Positions 53,404 to 61,674 of a DNA stretch of 64,000 nt are shown here, piece after piece. The position numbers and the translations under genes were made by a program. The notes under the pieces are model-generated. The model saw only the letters and a program-made list of their open reading frames with translations, was not told where the DNA came from and made no database searches. The stretch is from Lentisphaeria bacterium. Lineage in GTDB: Bacteria > Verrucomicrobiota > Lentisphaeria > Victivallales > Victivallaceae. Every line of letters starts with the position of its first letter. Within the stretch, counting starts at the first letter, position 1. Location of the stretch: the NCBI GenBank assembly GCA_017508385.1, contig JAFVZB010000085.1, positions 1 through 64,000 of the forward strand. The letters run 5' to 3'.

Positions 53404-54216
53404 ATGCCTTTGAACCACACGGCAAATGAGGAGCCGCACTTCGCCCTCGGCAGACAGATGACCGTCGAGTACTATGAGTGCGACTCCGGTATCATAACCG
53501 ATGCTCCGTTGATGGAAAAGATTTTCGTCAACGCCGCCAAAGCAACCGGAGCCACCGTCATATCTTCGGACTTCCACCGATTCGATCCTCAGGGGGTGAG
53601 CGGAGTCGTTGTGATATCAGAATCACACTTCGCCGTCCACGCCTGGCCGGAGTACGGATATGCCGCAGTTGACCTTTTTACCTGCGGTGAGTGCATTGAT
53701 TTCGATACTGCCGTTGAAGAGATCAAAAAAGGCATGAAAAGCGGAAACTGCATCGTTTCCAGTCTGGTATGCCGCGGGATCCTCAACGGCTCAGGAGTCG
53801 AGCGTATCCGTCCGATAGTCGAAGATAACGACAGCCACGCTTTCCAGCTCTCATGGCAGACCCGCTTCAACGAGACCAGGGCAAGAGCATTTTCCAATTC
53901 TATCGACCTCTACGGATGCCGTTTCGAGTCGGGTGATGAGATGCGTTCCGCAGCAGAAAAATACTGTGCTGAACTTGCCGGAGTCATCGGCAAACCCTGC
54001 CTCGATTCGTGTGCAGTTGCCGACAACTCTGATGGAGTTGATTTTATCCAGAGATATGCCGGAGCTATCCTGATGGGCAATGTGAAAAACGATGGCTCGA
54101 TAGCCTGTATAGATTTGCGCACGGATGGATTTTTCAATCCCCATGCCGCAGCCGAACTTGCCATGAGGTGCTTCAACAGTCAGTATTACCGTATGCAACC
54201 AAACGTCCGCCAGTAG
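53404..54216 (+). CDS. speD: S-adenosylmethionine decarboxylase SpeD with a second degenerate domain
   Basis: The 270-residue protein starts with a complete SpeD domain (about 20-125). ISESHFAVHAWPEYG contains the self-cleavage site Glu73-Ser74, and FTCGEC holds catalytic Cys94. After a short linker a second segment (167-264) matches the same pattern: LYGCRFESGDEM, AILMGN and ACIDLRTDGFF. It lacks the processing Ser and the catalytic Cys (Asp in its place). Ordinary bacterial SpeD has 120-150 residues. The enzyme makes decarboxylated AdoMet for spermidine; speE is not nearby. Confidence 0.85.
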   Translation: MPLNHTANEEPHFALGRQMTVEYYECDSGIITDAPLMEKIFVNAAKATGATVISSDFHRFDPQGVSGVVVISESHFAVHAWPEYGYAAVDLFTCGECIDFDTAVEEIKKGMKSGNCIVSSLVCRGILNGSGVERIRPIVEDNDSHAFQLSWQTRFNETRARAFSNSIDLYGCRFESGDEMRSAAEKYCAELAGVIGKPCLDSCAVADNSDGVDFIQRYAGAILMGNVKNDGSIACIDLRTDGFFNPHAAAELAMRCFNSQYYRMQPNVRQ

Positions 54217-54245
54217 TGCGGAGTATAAGAACAGGAGAATTTATT

Positions 54246-54476
54246 ATGTCAGAATTAGAACAGAAAATCATTTCACGCCTCGAAGAACTCAGAGTCCATT
54301 TGCAGGCAGATGGAGGAGACCTCGAAGTTGTCGCAATCAAAGATAAAGTCGTCGAACTCAAGCTCCGCGGAGCCTGCGGCGGCTGCCCCCACGCCACCGC
54401 CACCATCAAGGGCGGACTCGAGCGTATTCTCCGTGAAGAGATTGATCCCGAAATCACCATCGAAAGAGTTATGTGA
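54246..54476 (+). CDS. NifU-like Fe-S scaffold protein
   Basis: The ATG follows CAGGAG and gives 76 residues. The protein is a single NifU C-terminal domain: LQADGGDLEVV, then LRGACGGCPHA with the CxxC cluster ligands. It carries or transfers an Fe-S cluster. Confidence 0.92.
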   Translation: MSELEQKIISRLEELRVHLQADGGDLEVVAIKDKVVELKLRGACGGCPHATATIKGGLERILREEIDPEITIERVM

Positions 54477-54520
54477 TAAGGTGAACGGAGCCTGACGGCT
54501 TACACTCACTTTTTTCAAAA

Positions 54521-54679
54521 GGCTCTGTTCCCGATATGGGGAGATGATGCGGGGAGAGAGGGAAAACTTCTTTTCACGAGAAAAGAGAGTTTTCCCTCTC
54601 TCCCCAAACCCCTCTCTTCCTTTCAAGAAAAGCGGGGAAACTTTTTTATTTACCTTTACCTACCCGTGTCGGGAACAAT
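54521..54679. repeat. Full copy of the ~155-bp dispersed element, inverted relative to 20613
   Basis: It begins GGCTCTGTTCCCGATATGGG and ends CCCGTGTCGGGAACAATG, so the two ends are inverted repeats (consensus CTGTTCCCGAYAYGGG). Each end also forms a mini-hairpin. The interior is a long hairpin of GGGAAAACTTCTTTTC type. With the terminator after it, it fills most of the 385-base gap between the NifU-like gene and recJ. Confidence 0.8.
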
Positions 54680-54707
54680 GCTTTTCAAAAACAGAGTGAT
54701 TTTTCAA

Positions 54708-54749
54708 CTCCCGCTGATCGCAGTTTTTTGCGGATGCGGGAGTTTTTTT
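54708..54749 (+). terminator. Intrinsic terminator downstream of the NifU-like gene
   Basis: CTCCCGC (54708-54714) pairs with GCGGGAG (54736-54742), an inner ATCGCA/TGCGGAT stem extends it, and seven Ts follow. Confidence 0.75.
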
Positions 54750-54861
54750 GTTTTTAGCTCCTTGTTATTGTCATTAAAACGCACTTTTTTTCATTTGGCA
54801 CTTGAATGAGTTGCTTTGAAGGGTTATCTTATAGAATGACAAATAACAAGAAAGTGATAAA

Positions 54862-56574
54862 ATGGGTGTTAAGAATTGGAAACTGACGGGGGAAATAAAC
54901 GAAACTAAGGTAAACGAGATAAGAAGTAAACATGGACTTCCCAAACCCGTGGCCTTGTACTTTGTTTCCCGTGGTATTGAGAGTAAAGACATTCCGGGAT
55001 TTCTGAATCCGAAACTGGGCAATCTGAGTGACCCCTACCGTTTCCCCGGTATCAAGGAGGCTTGTGCCAGACTCTGGCAGGCGATATCCAACCGTGAATC
55101 TATTTTGATCCACGGAGACTATGATACCGACGGAATTACTGCAAGTGCTTTGCTTGCGCTGGTTTTGCGCCAGAACGGAGCGGTGGTGCACTCCTTTATT
55201 CCCCACCGTTTTGATGACGGTTACGGATTTACTCCGGAGTCGCTCGACAAGGCTCTTGAAGCATTCGGTCCCTGCGGAGTGCTGGTGACGGTTGACTGCG
55301 GAATCACCAGTTGCGAGGCGGTCGATGAGGCTGTGAAACGTGGAATCGACGTCATCGTGACCGACCACCACGAAGCCGGAAATGAACTGCCCAAAGCGTT
55401 GGCGGTCATCAACGCAAAAGTCTATCCTGAACTTGAAGACCTGCAGCTGCTTTCAGGAGCAGGGGCGGCGTTCAAGCTCTCACACGCATTCATCAAGTAC
55501 GGCAGAGAGAATAATCTCGGCGGATTTCACACCAGACTCGAAGAGGTGCTCGATTATGTCGCCCTCGGAACTGTTGCTGATATCGTTCCCCTGCTGGGAG
55601 AGAACCGTATCATGGTGAATTTCGGTATTGAGATTTTGAGAAAACAGCTGCGTCCGGGAGTGCGGGCTCTGATCGAGAGTTCCAGATTGCGCAACGAGCT
55701 TTCGCCCTCGGATATCACATTCAGAATGGCTCCGCGCATCAATGCGGCGGGCAGAGTGGGAGATGCCAATGTGGCACTCCAGCTGCTTGAGTCAACTCAA
55801 ATCGTCGAAGCGTACGACTGCGCAAGCCAGCTCGAGAGTTTCAACCGTGTCCGTCAGGAAAAGGAGCAGGAAATCTATCAGGAAGCCTGCGAACAAATCG
55901 AGCGTAATCTGGCGTGGCAGAGTCCGTATTCCCTGCTGGTTGCAGGACGTGACTGGCATCAGGGAGTTATCGGAATCGTGGCTTCACGCCTTGCCCGTGA
56001 CTACAACAGACCGACCATCGTGCTTACCATTCAGGGAGAGAATGCCTACGGTTCAGGCAGAAGCGTTCCCAGCTTGAATCTGGTCGAGGTCTTGAGCACA
56101 ACTTCACACCTGCTCGAGCGTTACGGCGGTCATCCGATGGCGGTCGGAGTCGGTTTGAAAGCTGAAAAAATCGCTGATTTCTTCGAGGCGATGGATCAGG
56201 AAATACGCAAACAGCTCGATACATCAGACCTTGAAAGCTATATCTCCTACGACGGAGAGGTGCAGCTGCGTGATCTTTCGAGTGAGTTTTTCGGATACCT
56301 CGGCAAGCTCGGTCCGTTCGGACACAGCAATCCGAAGCCGGTCTATCGTTTCAACGAACTGCATGTTGCCCGCTGCAATGCGGTTGGCGGCGGAGCTCAT
56401 ACAAGAGGCACGCTTATCAGCAGAGACGGAGAAATCGACTTTATCGCGTTCAATAAATCTCCGAACAGTTTCCATAATAAGGTGATCGACGTGCTGGCGA
56501 CTCCGCAGTTGAATAAACACCTTGATCAGGAAATACCGCAGCTTTGCATCGTTGACTTTCAGGAGTCCTACTGA
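54862..56574 (+). CDS. recJ: Single-stranded-DNA-specific exonuclease RecJ
   Basis: The 570-residue protein has the DHH phosphoesterase motifs HGDYDTDG and VTDHHEAG, an NAAGRVGDA segment and the DHHA1 motif GGHPMAVG. A C-terminal OB-type domain follows. It degrades single-stranded DNA 5'-3' in repair and recombination. A clear promoter could not be assigned. Confidence 0.93.
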   Translation: MGVKNWKLTGEINETKVNEIRSKHGLPKPVALYFVSRGIESKDIPGFLNPKLGNLSDPYRFPGIKEACARLWQAISNRESILIHGDYDTDGITASALLALVLRQNGAVVHSFIPHRFDDGYGFTPESLDKALEAFGPCGVLVTVDCGITSCEAVDEAVKRGIDVIVTDHHEAGNELPKALAVINAKVYPELEDLQLLSGAGAAFKLSHAFIKYGRENNLGGFHTRLEEVLDYVALGTVADIVPLLGENRIMVNFGIEILRKQLRPGVRALIESSRLRNELSPSDITFRMAPRINAAGRVGDANVALQLLESTQIVEAYDCASQLESFNRVRQEKEQEIYQEACEQIERNLAWQSPYSLLVAGRDWHQGVIGIVASRLARDYNRPTIVLTIQGENAYGSGRSVPSLNLVEVLSTTSHLLERYGGHPMAVGVGLKAEKIADFFEAMDQEIRKQLDTSDLESYISYDGEVQLRDLSSEFFGYLGKLGPFGHSNPKPVYRFNELHVARCNAVGGGAHTRGTLISRDGEIDFIAFNKSPNSFHNKVIDVLATPQLNKHLDQEIPQLCIVDFQESY

Positions 56575-56649
56575 AAAAACTGCGCCATAAAATCACACCT
56601 GATGTGACATAAGGACACAGAGGGTGCGACAAAAAATAACAGAGTAAAA

Positions 56650-56684
56650 AATTCCGTTCCTCAAAAGGGAGCGGAATTTTTTTT
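56650..56684 (+). terminator. Intrinsic terminator of recJ
   Basis: AATTCCG with a TTCC extension pairs with GGGAGCGGAATT across a 6-base loop, and eight Ts follow. The T-run directly abuts the sigma-54-type promoter. Confidence 0.78.
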
Positions 56685-56699
56685 GGCACGTTTTCTGCT
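56684..56699 (+). promoter_or_regulatory. Sigma-54-type promoter before the hsp20 pair
   Basis: TTGGCACGTTTTCTGCT carries the invariant GG (56685-56686) and GC (56697-56698) exactly 10 bp apart. It fits TGGCACG-N4-TTGCW except CTGC for TTGC. A sigma-70 reading (TTGGCA, TGTAAT) would have a spacer of only 10 bp. It sits 43 bases before the first hsp20 ATG. A sigma-54 gene and an activator must exist elsewhere for this to work. Confidence 0.6.
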
Positions 56700-56741
56700 G
56701 TAATGCAAGTGGGCATGAAGCCCGGAGAAGGAGAAAGAAAA

Positions 56742-57224
56742 ATGAATATGCTTGCAAGAAACAGAAATCATGATCTGATGAGGTTTCATCAGGGCTCACA
56801 ACCATTCGAGGAGCTGGTCAAATCGGTGTTCAGCCATTTCCCGGGGTTCCGCAGTGAGATGCTGTTCGGCAGTGCTATCGACTCCAAACTTGAGGTCGAG
56901 GTAAAAGATGACGAAGTAAAACTCCATCTGCCGTCACCGGGATGCAAAGCTGACGACTTCGAGATCGAGGCGGTGGGCGACTTTGTGACGATCAAAGTGA
57001 AAAAGCGTGATGAAAAGAGCGAACATTGCCACGGGGATGAAAAGTGCAGCTGCCACTACATCTGTAAAGAGCGGGTCTTTTCGGAGTACGAAGAGAGCAT
57101 CAAACTTCCGGTGAGTGTGGATGGCAGTAAAGCTCAGGCAAAATATACTGACGGCATATTGACAGTTGCGATTCCGCGATTGAAACCTGAGAACAGAAAA
57201 GTGCGTCAAATCGAAATCAAATGA
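56742..57224 (+). CDS. Hsp20/alpha-crystallin small heat-shock protein
   Basis: The ATG after GAAGGAG gives 160 residues. The alpha-crystallin domain (about 45-160) begins near KLEVEVKDDEVKLHLP and ends with DGILTVAIPRL. A Cys/His-rich loop (EHCHGDEKCSCHYIC, about 91-105) is unusual for the family and might bind metal. It is a holdase chaperone. Confidence 0.9.
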   Translation: MNMLARNRNHDLMRFHQGSQPFEELVKSVFSHFPGFRSEMLFGSAIDSKLEVEVKDDEVKLHLPSPGCKADDFEIEAVGDFVTIKVKKRDEKSEHCHGDEKCSCHYICKERVFSEYEESIKLPVSVDGSKAQAKYTDGILTVAIPRLKPENRKVRQIEIK

Positions 57225-57236
57225 AAGGGATAAAAA

Positions 57237-57593
57237 ATGAGTGCTGAAAACAATACCAAAAACGAGGGGAATAAAACTATGAACGAACATGAAATGATCG
57301 AAGTGCGTCCGGTGGTGGATATACTTGAGAGCGGAGACGGATTGAAAATCGTCTTTGAGGTTCCCGGAGCGAACTCCAAAACAGTGGATGTGGAGGTGGA
57401 TAACGGAATACTCTCAGTGAAAGCAGACAGTGTGCTGACAAAGGGAGGCTATCCGGTGAGATTTGCCAGAGCGTTCCAGCTGTCGGATGCGGTGGATGTG
57501 GAGGGTATTACGGCGAAAACGTGCGATGGGCTGCTGACGCTGCACCTGCCGAAGTCGGTGAGAGCGACGGTGCATAAGATCGCCGTACAGTAA
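57237..57593 (+). CDS. Second Hsp20/alpha-crystallin protein
   Basis: The 118-residue protein has a short N-terminus and an alpha-crystallin domain (KIVFEVPGANSKTVDVEVDNG, DGLLTLHLPKS). AAGGG precedes the ATG. It is 12 bases after the first hsp20 gene and likely co-transcribed. It lacks the Cys/His loop of its neighbour. Confidence 0.9.
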   Translation: MSAENNTKNEGNKTMNEHEMIEVRPVVDILESGDGLKIVFEVPGANSKTVDVEVDNGILSVKADSVLTKGGYPVRFARAFQLSDAVDVEGITAKTCDGLLTLHLPKSVRATVHKIAVQ

Positions 57594-57619
57594 CATAAAG
57601 TTCTTTGGAAAGGGGGCAC

Positions 57620-57697
57620 GGGGGAAGAACCTTTGTTTCAACAAAGGTTTTCCCCCGCCATGAGCGAAGCTCATAACCCGAGTTTTGCAAAGCAAAA
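57620..57697. repeat. Three successive hairpins between convergent genes
   Basis: The first is a near-perfect 17-bp stem (GGGGGAAgAACCTTTGTT with its complement, 57620-57656). It is followed by ATGAGC-GAA-GCTCAT (57660-57674) and TTTTGC-AAA-GCAAAA (57683-57697). With the terminator at 57785 the 242-base gap holds four hairpins. No coding frame is supported. Confidence 0.6.
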
Positions 57698-57784
57698 CAA
57701 GGAAAATAAAAAAAGAAAATAAAAACTCCAAGCACCCCAAAACAAAACAACAAAAACCGACCAAGTGCCTGTTTCCCAAAAAAG

Positions 57785-57819
57785 AAAACTGCTCAGAGCA
57801 AAAGCCTGAGCAGTTTTTT
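57785..57819. terminator. Bidirectional intrinsic terminator
   Basis: CTGCTCAG (57789-57796) pairs with CTGAGCAG (57806-57813), with A-rich sequence before and six Ts after. It can serve the hsp20 pair and the convergent beta-helix gene. Confidence 0.8.
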
Positions 57820-57835
57820 GTTGCATAAAAACAAA

Positions 57836-59530
57836 TCAAAAATCCAAATCGCTTGCAGAAAGTTCGGATTTTTTGCGGAAGGTTTTGAACATCGGACTGC
57901 CGAAAGAGACAGCTCCGGCATCACGGCTTTTGAATTCTTCGCATCCCGGAAGATTGTACTTGCTCAAATCGATTCCGGCATTGATTGCGGGAGAACCTGA
58001 AAGCAAAGAGACGTCACCTGCGGCAAAGTTTTTGATTCCGGGAGCCTGCTTTTCAACAAATTTACTGGTTGATTTGAAACCGTGTTTCTTCGCTTCGTTT
58101 ATACTTTTCTGCCAATTTTTCGGATTGCGGCAGACATAGACGTTTCCGGCATCGTGCCAGTTGAGTGCGTTGGTGCCTGCGTAAATGACGTCGCAGAAGA
58201 AAAGATTGTTGAAGTAGTGAAAGTTCTTCACTCCGGGAGGCATCTTCACACCGTGGCTTTTGACTCCGGCGTAGGCATCACCTGTGTTGTGATAGAGAAA
58301 AGCAACAGCGTCGGGATATTGATGACTCTTGAAGTTGCGGCAATCCTCTTTGTTGTTGTGGAAGACATTGGCGTAGGCGTACATCGGACCGGTTTGGATG
58401 CACTTGATCCTGATAGCGCAACGGCTGTCGGTAACGTGGTTGTGGTGCCAGCGGCAGTTGCGTTCGGTGCCGTTGGGTTCGAGCGCATCATCTTCAATTT
58501 TGTCGATGCGGTTGTGGTGTATATCGAGATCAGGATTGTCTCCGTAATCCTGAATACCGCCCCAGTGGTTGTGCAGATAGTTGTCGTGGATCTTGTGTCC
58601 GCCTTTTGAGTTTGCGATATTGACAGCTATTCTATCCCAGAAGCCGCCTAATTTGTGCCCTTTCCACGCATCCCAGCTGCCCCTTTGCCAGGGGTCACAG
58701 CCGAAGATGGTATCCATCGAGATGTCGCAGAAGCGGATAACGCATTTTTCACTGCCCTCATTGAGTGCAATGCCGTGCTCTGAGCGCATGATGCGGCACT
58801 CTTCGATCAGAGTTTTTGCTGAGTTTTTTATCAGGATACCCTGACGTGAGTGCCTGATGGTGATGCCTGAAACGGTGCATCTGTCTGCTCCGTCGATGAC
58901 CACGGTGGGCAGCGGAGTGGAAAATTCGAGATTTGCTTTTGAAATATCCCTGCCGTCGCCGAAAGATACGATAACGTCGCTGTGTTTGGCACGGTACATG
59001 GCGAGGGCTTTGATGAATTTCATTTTGCTCCTGCCGATGCCTTTGGTCATCAGGTGCGGAGCGTACCAGATGTTGTTTTTCTCTTTTGCGGCTTTTTTAA
59101 GATTTCCGACCCGCTGTTCGTAAAGCTGAATTATCAATCCGTCAGGAGCGATAACAAGTCCGCTGCCGCGATGCGGGATCTCTTTGGGGAAGAACACTGC
59201 CGGAACTTTGGTATGCCATGCATTGGGACCGTATTCCGGAATTTTCTTCCATTTCTGTTCAAACCTGACTGCTCCGTCAATAACTGCGGTACGCGGACCA
59301 TTGAGGCGCACGTTTGAACGGGGAAACTTTATTCTCTCATAGTAAATGCCGGAAGCGAGCTCCACGGTGTCACCCGGCATCGCAATGTCGAGACCCTGCT
59401 GTATTTTGGCAAACGGTTTTGCTTTTGAACCGTCTCCATCGCTTCCGGCTGCGGCGGAAACATAAATCGTTCGGGCTGCAAGCGGCAGAAACGCAACCAG
59501 AGTTGTTACAGCAAGCAGGAAGAGCTTCAT
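57836..59530 (-). CDS. Secreted right-handed beta-helix protein
   Basis: The 564-residue protein has a signal peptide (about 1-19, ending LPLAA). The mature start IYVSAAAGSDGDGSKAKPF leads into short beta-helix coils, with repeated I-x-x-N/H-type turns between about 200 and 420. The fold is shared by polysaccharide lyases, epimerases and glycan-binding proteins. No catalytic residues are clear. It is the second gene after a pseudopilin, whose stop is 12 bases upstream. Confidence 0.78.
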   Translation of the reverse strand: MKLFLLAVTTLVAFLPLAARTIYVSAAAGSDGDGSKAKPFAKIQQGLDIAMPGDTVELASGIYYERIKFPRSNVRLNGPRTAVIDGAVRFEQKWKKIPEYGPNAWHTKVPAVFFPKEIPHRGSGLVIAPDGLIIQLYEQRVGNLKKAAKEKNNIWYAPHLMTKGIGRSKMKFIKALAMYRAKHSDVIVSFGDGRDISKANLEFSTPLPTVVIDGADRCTVSGITIRHSRQGILIKNSAKTLIEECRIMRSEHGIALNEGSEKCVIRFCDISMDTIFGCDPWQRGSWDAWKGHKLGGFWDRIAVNIANSKGGHKIHDNYLHNHWGGIQDYGDNPDLDIHHNRIDKIEDDALEPNGTERNCRWHHNHVTDSRCAIRIKCIQTGPMYAYANVFHNNKEDCRNFKSHQYPDAVAFLYHNTGDAYAGVKSHGVKMPPGVKNFHYFNNLFFCDVIYAGTNALNWHDAGNVYVCRNPKNWQKSINEAKKHGFKSTSKFVEKQAPGIKNFAAGDVSLLSGSPAINAGIDLSKYNLPGCEEFKSRDAGAVSFGSPMFKTFRKKSELSASDLDF

Positions 59531-59542
59531 GGTAAATACTCC

Positions 59543-60385
59543 TCAGTTGAGCTCGGATCTGTCAGGTTTGTTCGGATAGAGCCAGTTGAGGGCGTTATCG
59601 TTGGTGTGGCTGTTGGCAATCGGAGTCGGGATAAGTTTGCAGTGACCGTCGGCAAAGAGAGTTGAAACCTGACCGTTGTGTCTTGCACTGACATAACCGA
59701 TACTGTTGGTGGTGTCAGCCCATGAGTCAAGTTCTCCGGGGCCGAGCAGAACGTTGAGCTTGGGGCTGATGTAGGGGTATTTATCACCATCGCTGTCTCT
59801 GCCGTCGTCATGGTCGGTGGTCATAGGAGTCTGTGACGGAGTTTTAACGATGAGGTGGTGTCCCCAGTTGGCGGCGTTCATCCAGAGACCGTTCCAGTTT
59901 TTGGAGCCTTTCGATTTCGGATTGCCGCTGACGAAGTTGTTCATTCCGTATGAGAAGTAACGGATGTTGGGGTATTTCATGCTTTTGTTGTTGCCGGCAG
60001 GGTTGTTGTCTGACGGGCAGACCAGAACGTTGTTCGGCTTAGTGATATCAGAAGAGATGTACTTCCAGCATTTTGAGTGGCCGGTTGTAGTGATGAACAT
60101 TGCCCAGGAGTAGCCATCGTTTGCTGCAGTACGCGGACAGGCGTTTTTGAGAATGGCATCGTATCCTGAATCACCCTGAGGATAGTATTGCGGAATGTAC
60201 CAGCCTTTGAAGTCCTGCATATAACCCATATTGGCAAGACCGATTTGTTTGAGATTGTTGAGGCAGGTGGCAGATTTTCCCCGCTCACGGGCACTTGAAA
60301 GAGCAGGCATCAGAATTGATGCCAGAATAGCGATTATCGCTATAACTACGAGCAGTTCAATAAGTGTGAAGAGTTGTTTTTTCAT
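59543..60385 (-). CDS. Pseudopilin-like H-X9-DG protein
   Basis: The ATG after AAGGAG (9 bases) gives 280 residues. The N-terminus [20 protein letters not shown] is a type IV pilin/type II secretion signal, but the residue before FTLIE is Leu rather than Gly. CLNNLKQIG and the C-terminal RHN..FADGH give the H-X9-DG family pattern. Proteins of this group are very numerous in Lentisphaerota and Planctomycetota and often lie beside glycan genes. Whether it assembles into a pseudopilus is unknown. Confidence 0.85.
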   Translation of the reverse strand: MKKQLFTLIELLVVIAIIAILASILMPALSSARERGKSATCLNNLKQIGLANMGYMQDFKGWYIPQYYPQGDSGYDAILKNACPRTAANDGYSWAMFITTTGHSKCWKYISSDITKPNNVLVCPSDNNPAGNNKSMKYPNIRYFSYGMNNFVSGNPKSKGSKNWNGLWMNAANWGHHLIVKTPSQTPMTTDHDDGRDSDGDKYPYISPKLNVLLGPGELDSWADTTNSIGYVSARHNGQVSTLFADGHCKLIPTPIANSHTNDNALNWLYPNKPDRSELN

Positions 60386-60431
60386 AGTGTTGTACTCCTT
60401 AGTTTTGACGTTGTTGTTTTGTCTCTGGTTT

Positions 60432-60461
60432 ATTATACTTTGTAACCAGTGGTTTTTGCAA
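60432..60461 (-). promoter_or_regulatory. Promoter of the pseudopilin/beta-helix operon
   Basis: On the minus strand TTGCAA (60461-60456) and a perfect TATAAT (60437-60432) are 18 bp apart. The direct repeats of the putative AraC operator lie directly upstream. Confidence 0.6.
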
Positions 60462-60469
60462 TACATTTG

Positions 60470-60504
60470 ATATTTGATTTTTTATCATCTATATTTGATA
60501 TTTT
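60470..60504. promoter_or_regulatory. AraC-type operator: direct repeats 21 bp apart
   Basis: ATATTTGATTTTTT (60470-60483) and ATATTTGATATTTT (60491-60504) differ at one base and have a period of exactly 21 bp. They start 8 bp from the pseudopilin -35 box, where an AraC-family activator would sit. Confidence 0.6.
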
Positions 60505-60558
60505 GTCGTTTGTGATTTTGAGGCATGGTTTCAGCTCAAATTCTGCGGTTGAAGGCAT

Positions 60559-60587
60559 TTGAAAAATTTTTGTTGCCGGGATATATT
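60559..60587 (+). promoter_or_regulatory. Promoter of the second AraC-family gene
   Basis: TTGAAA and TATATT are 17 bp apart, 40 bases before the start codon. Confidence 0.55.
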
Positions 60588-60627
60588 AAAATGTGATAAA
60601 AAACGAATGGAGTTTTGAAATGTTCAG

Positions 60628-61566
60628 GTGGATATGATAAAACCTATCGAAGGCAGCAGGGCAAGCGATACAGTATTCAGTGACAGATACAATGAAAATT
60701 GCTTTGCACTGGCAAATGCCGAGTGGTACGATGTGCGTCCGTTTTCAACAACGATTTGGGTAAATGGTATAGCCGAAGTGGAACTCAACGGCTACTGGCA
60801 TTGTATCAGAGAATGCCACTTGAGTATGATAATCGAGTACTGGCCCGAGGGAAGATGTGAATATGAGGTCAACGGCAAAACTCACGTCATCGAACCCGGA
60901 ACGCTTTGTATCACCTGGCAGAGAAATCCCCGTTTGGTCCTGCGCAGTCACAATAACGAGCGTGCCCGCAAGATCAGGGTGACGCTCGGAGGAGGAGCTC
61001 TTTTAAGTATCGTTGAGTTGCTCAATCCGAAAAGAGAAAACATCTTTCATTTGACTGCTGAACAGCAAGCGGAATTTGTGCGGAAAGTCAACAGCCTGAT
61101 GTACACAATGAAGCATAAAGCTCCGGAAACAGCGGCACAACACTCTCTTGCAAGTTACGATTTCCTGCTTTTCATCTTCTCTGTCTGCAATAGAGTACAG
61201 GGCAGTGAACGTGAGGAAATCAGCCGCGCCATAAGGTTTATGGTCAACTGCCGCGAGCAGGTCAGGTCGGTATCGCACCTCGCCGACATTTGCGGAATAA
61301 GTGTGACGACCCTGAACCGCTTGTTCCGTGACAGGTTCGGGAAATCTCCCAAACAGTACTGGGATAAGATACGCTTCGGGCACGCGGCAAAGGCTCTTGC
61401 GACTTCGGATTTGCCGGTAAAAGAGGTCGGCTTTGACAACGGCTTCGGCAATCCGCTCTATTTTTCGACGGCGTTCAAAAAACATTTCGGCGTCTCTCCA
61501 TCGGAATTCCGCCGCCTGGCGAGGGAGGGTAAAATCAAACCGGCAGAAATCGACATGGATTTATGA
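60628..61566 (+). CDS. AraC family transcriptional regulator
   Basis: The protein has about 312 residues from a GTG start (60628) or 310 from ATG 60634; both ribosome binding sites are poor. The N-terminal half is a cupin-type sensor (CEYEVNGKTHVIEPGTLC). The C-terminal 100 residues hold two helix-turn-helix motifs (VSHLADICGISVTTLNR and VKEVGFDNGFGNPLYF). It is divergent from the pseudopilin/beta-helix operon, whose promoter has 21-bp-spaced repeats, so it is their likely activator. Confidence 0.88.
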   Translation: MDMIKPIEGSRASDTVFSDRYNENCFALANAEWYDVRPFSTTIWVNGIAEVELNGYWHCIRECHLSMIIEYWPEGRCEYEVNGKTHVIEPGTLCITWQRNPRLVLRSHNNERARKIRVTLGGGALLSIVELLNPKRENIFHLTAEQQAEFVRKVNSLMYTMKHKAPETAAQHSLASYDFLLFIFSVCNRVQGSEREEISRAIRFMVNCREQVRSVSHLADICGISVTTLNRLFRDRFGKSPKQYWDKIRFGHAAKALATSDLPVKEVGFDNGFGNPLYFSTAFKKHFGVSPSEFRRLAREGKIKPAEIDMDL

Positions 61567-61674
61567 GCATGGTGCCGCCGGAATTTTCCGGGCGATTTTG
61601 ATGCCGGAAACATCCGTTTTTATACGTTGTGAGAGAAAAAGTGTCATTTTTCGTTAAAATAAATGCAAAATGAC

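Noticed and set aside
54794-54816. Second sigma-54-like site TTTGGCACTTGAATGAGTTGCT before recJ
   Set aside because: The GG to GC spacing is 14 rather than 10, so it does not fit a sigma-54 promoter.
56684-56706. Sigma-70 reading of TTGGCA with TGTAAT before hsp20
   Set aside because: The spacer would be only 10 bp, far from the usual 16-18.
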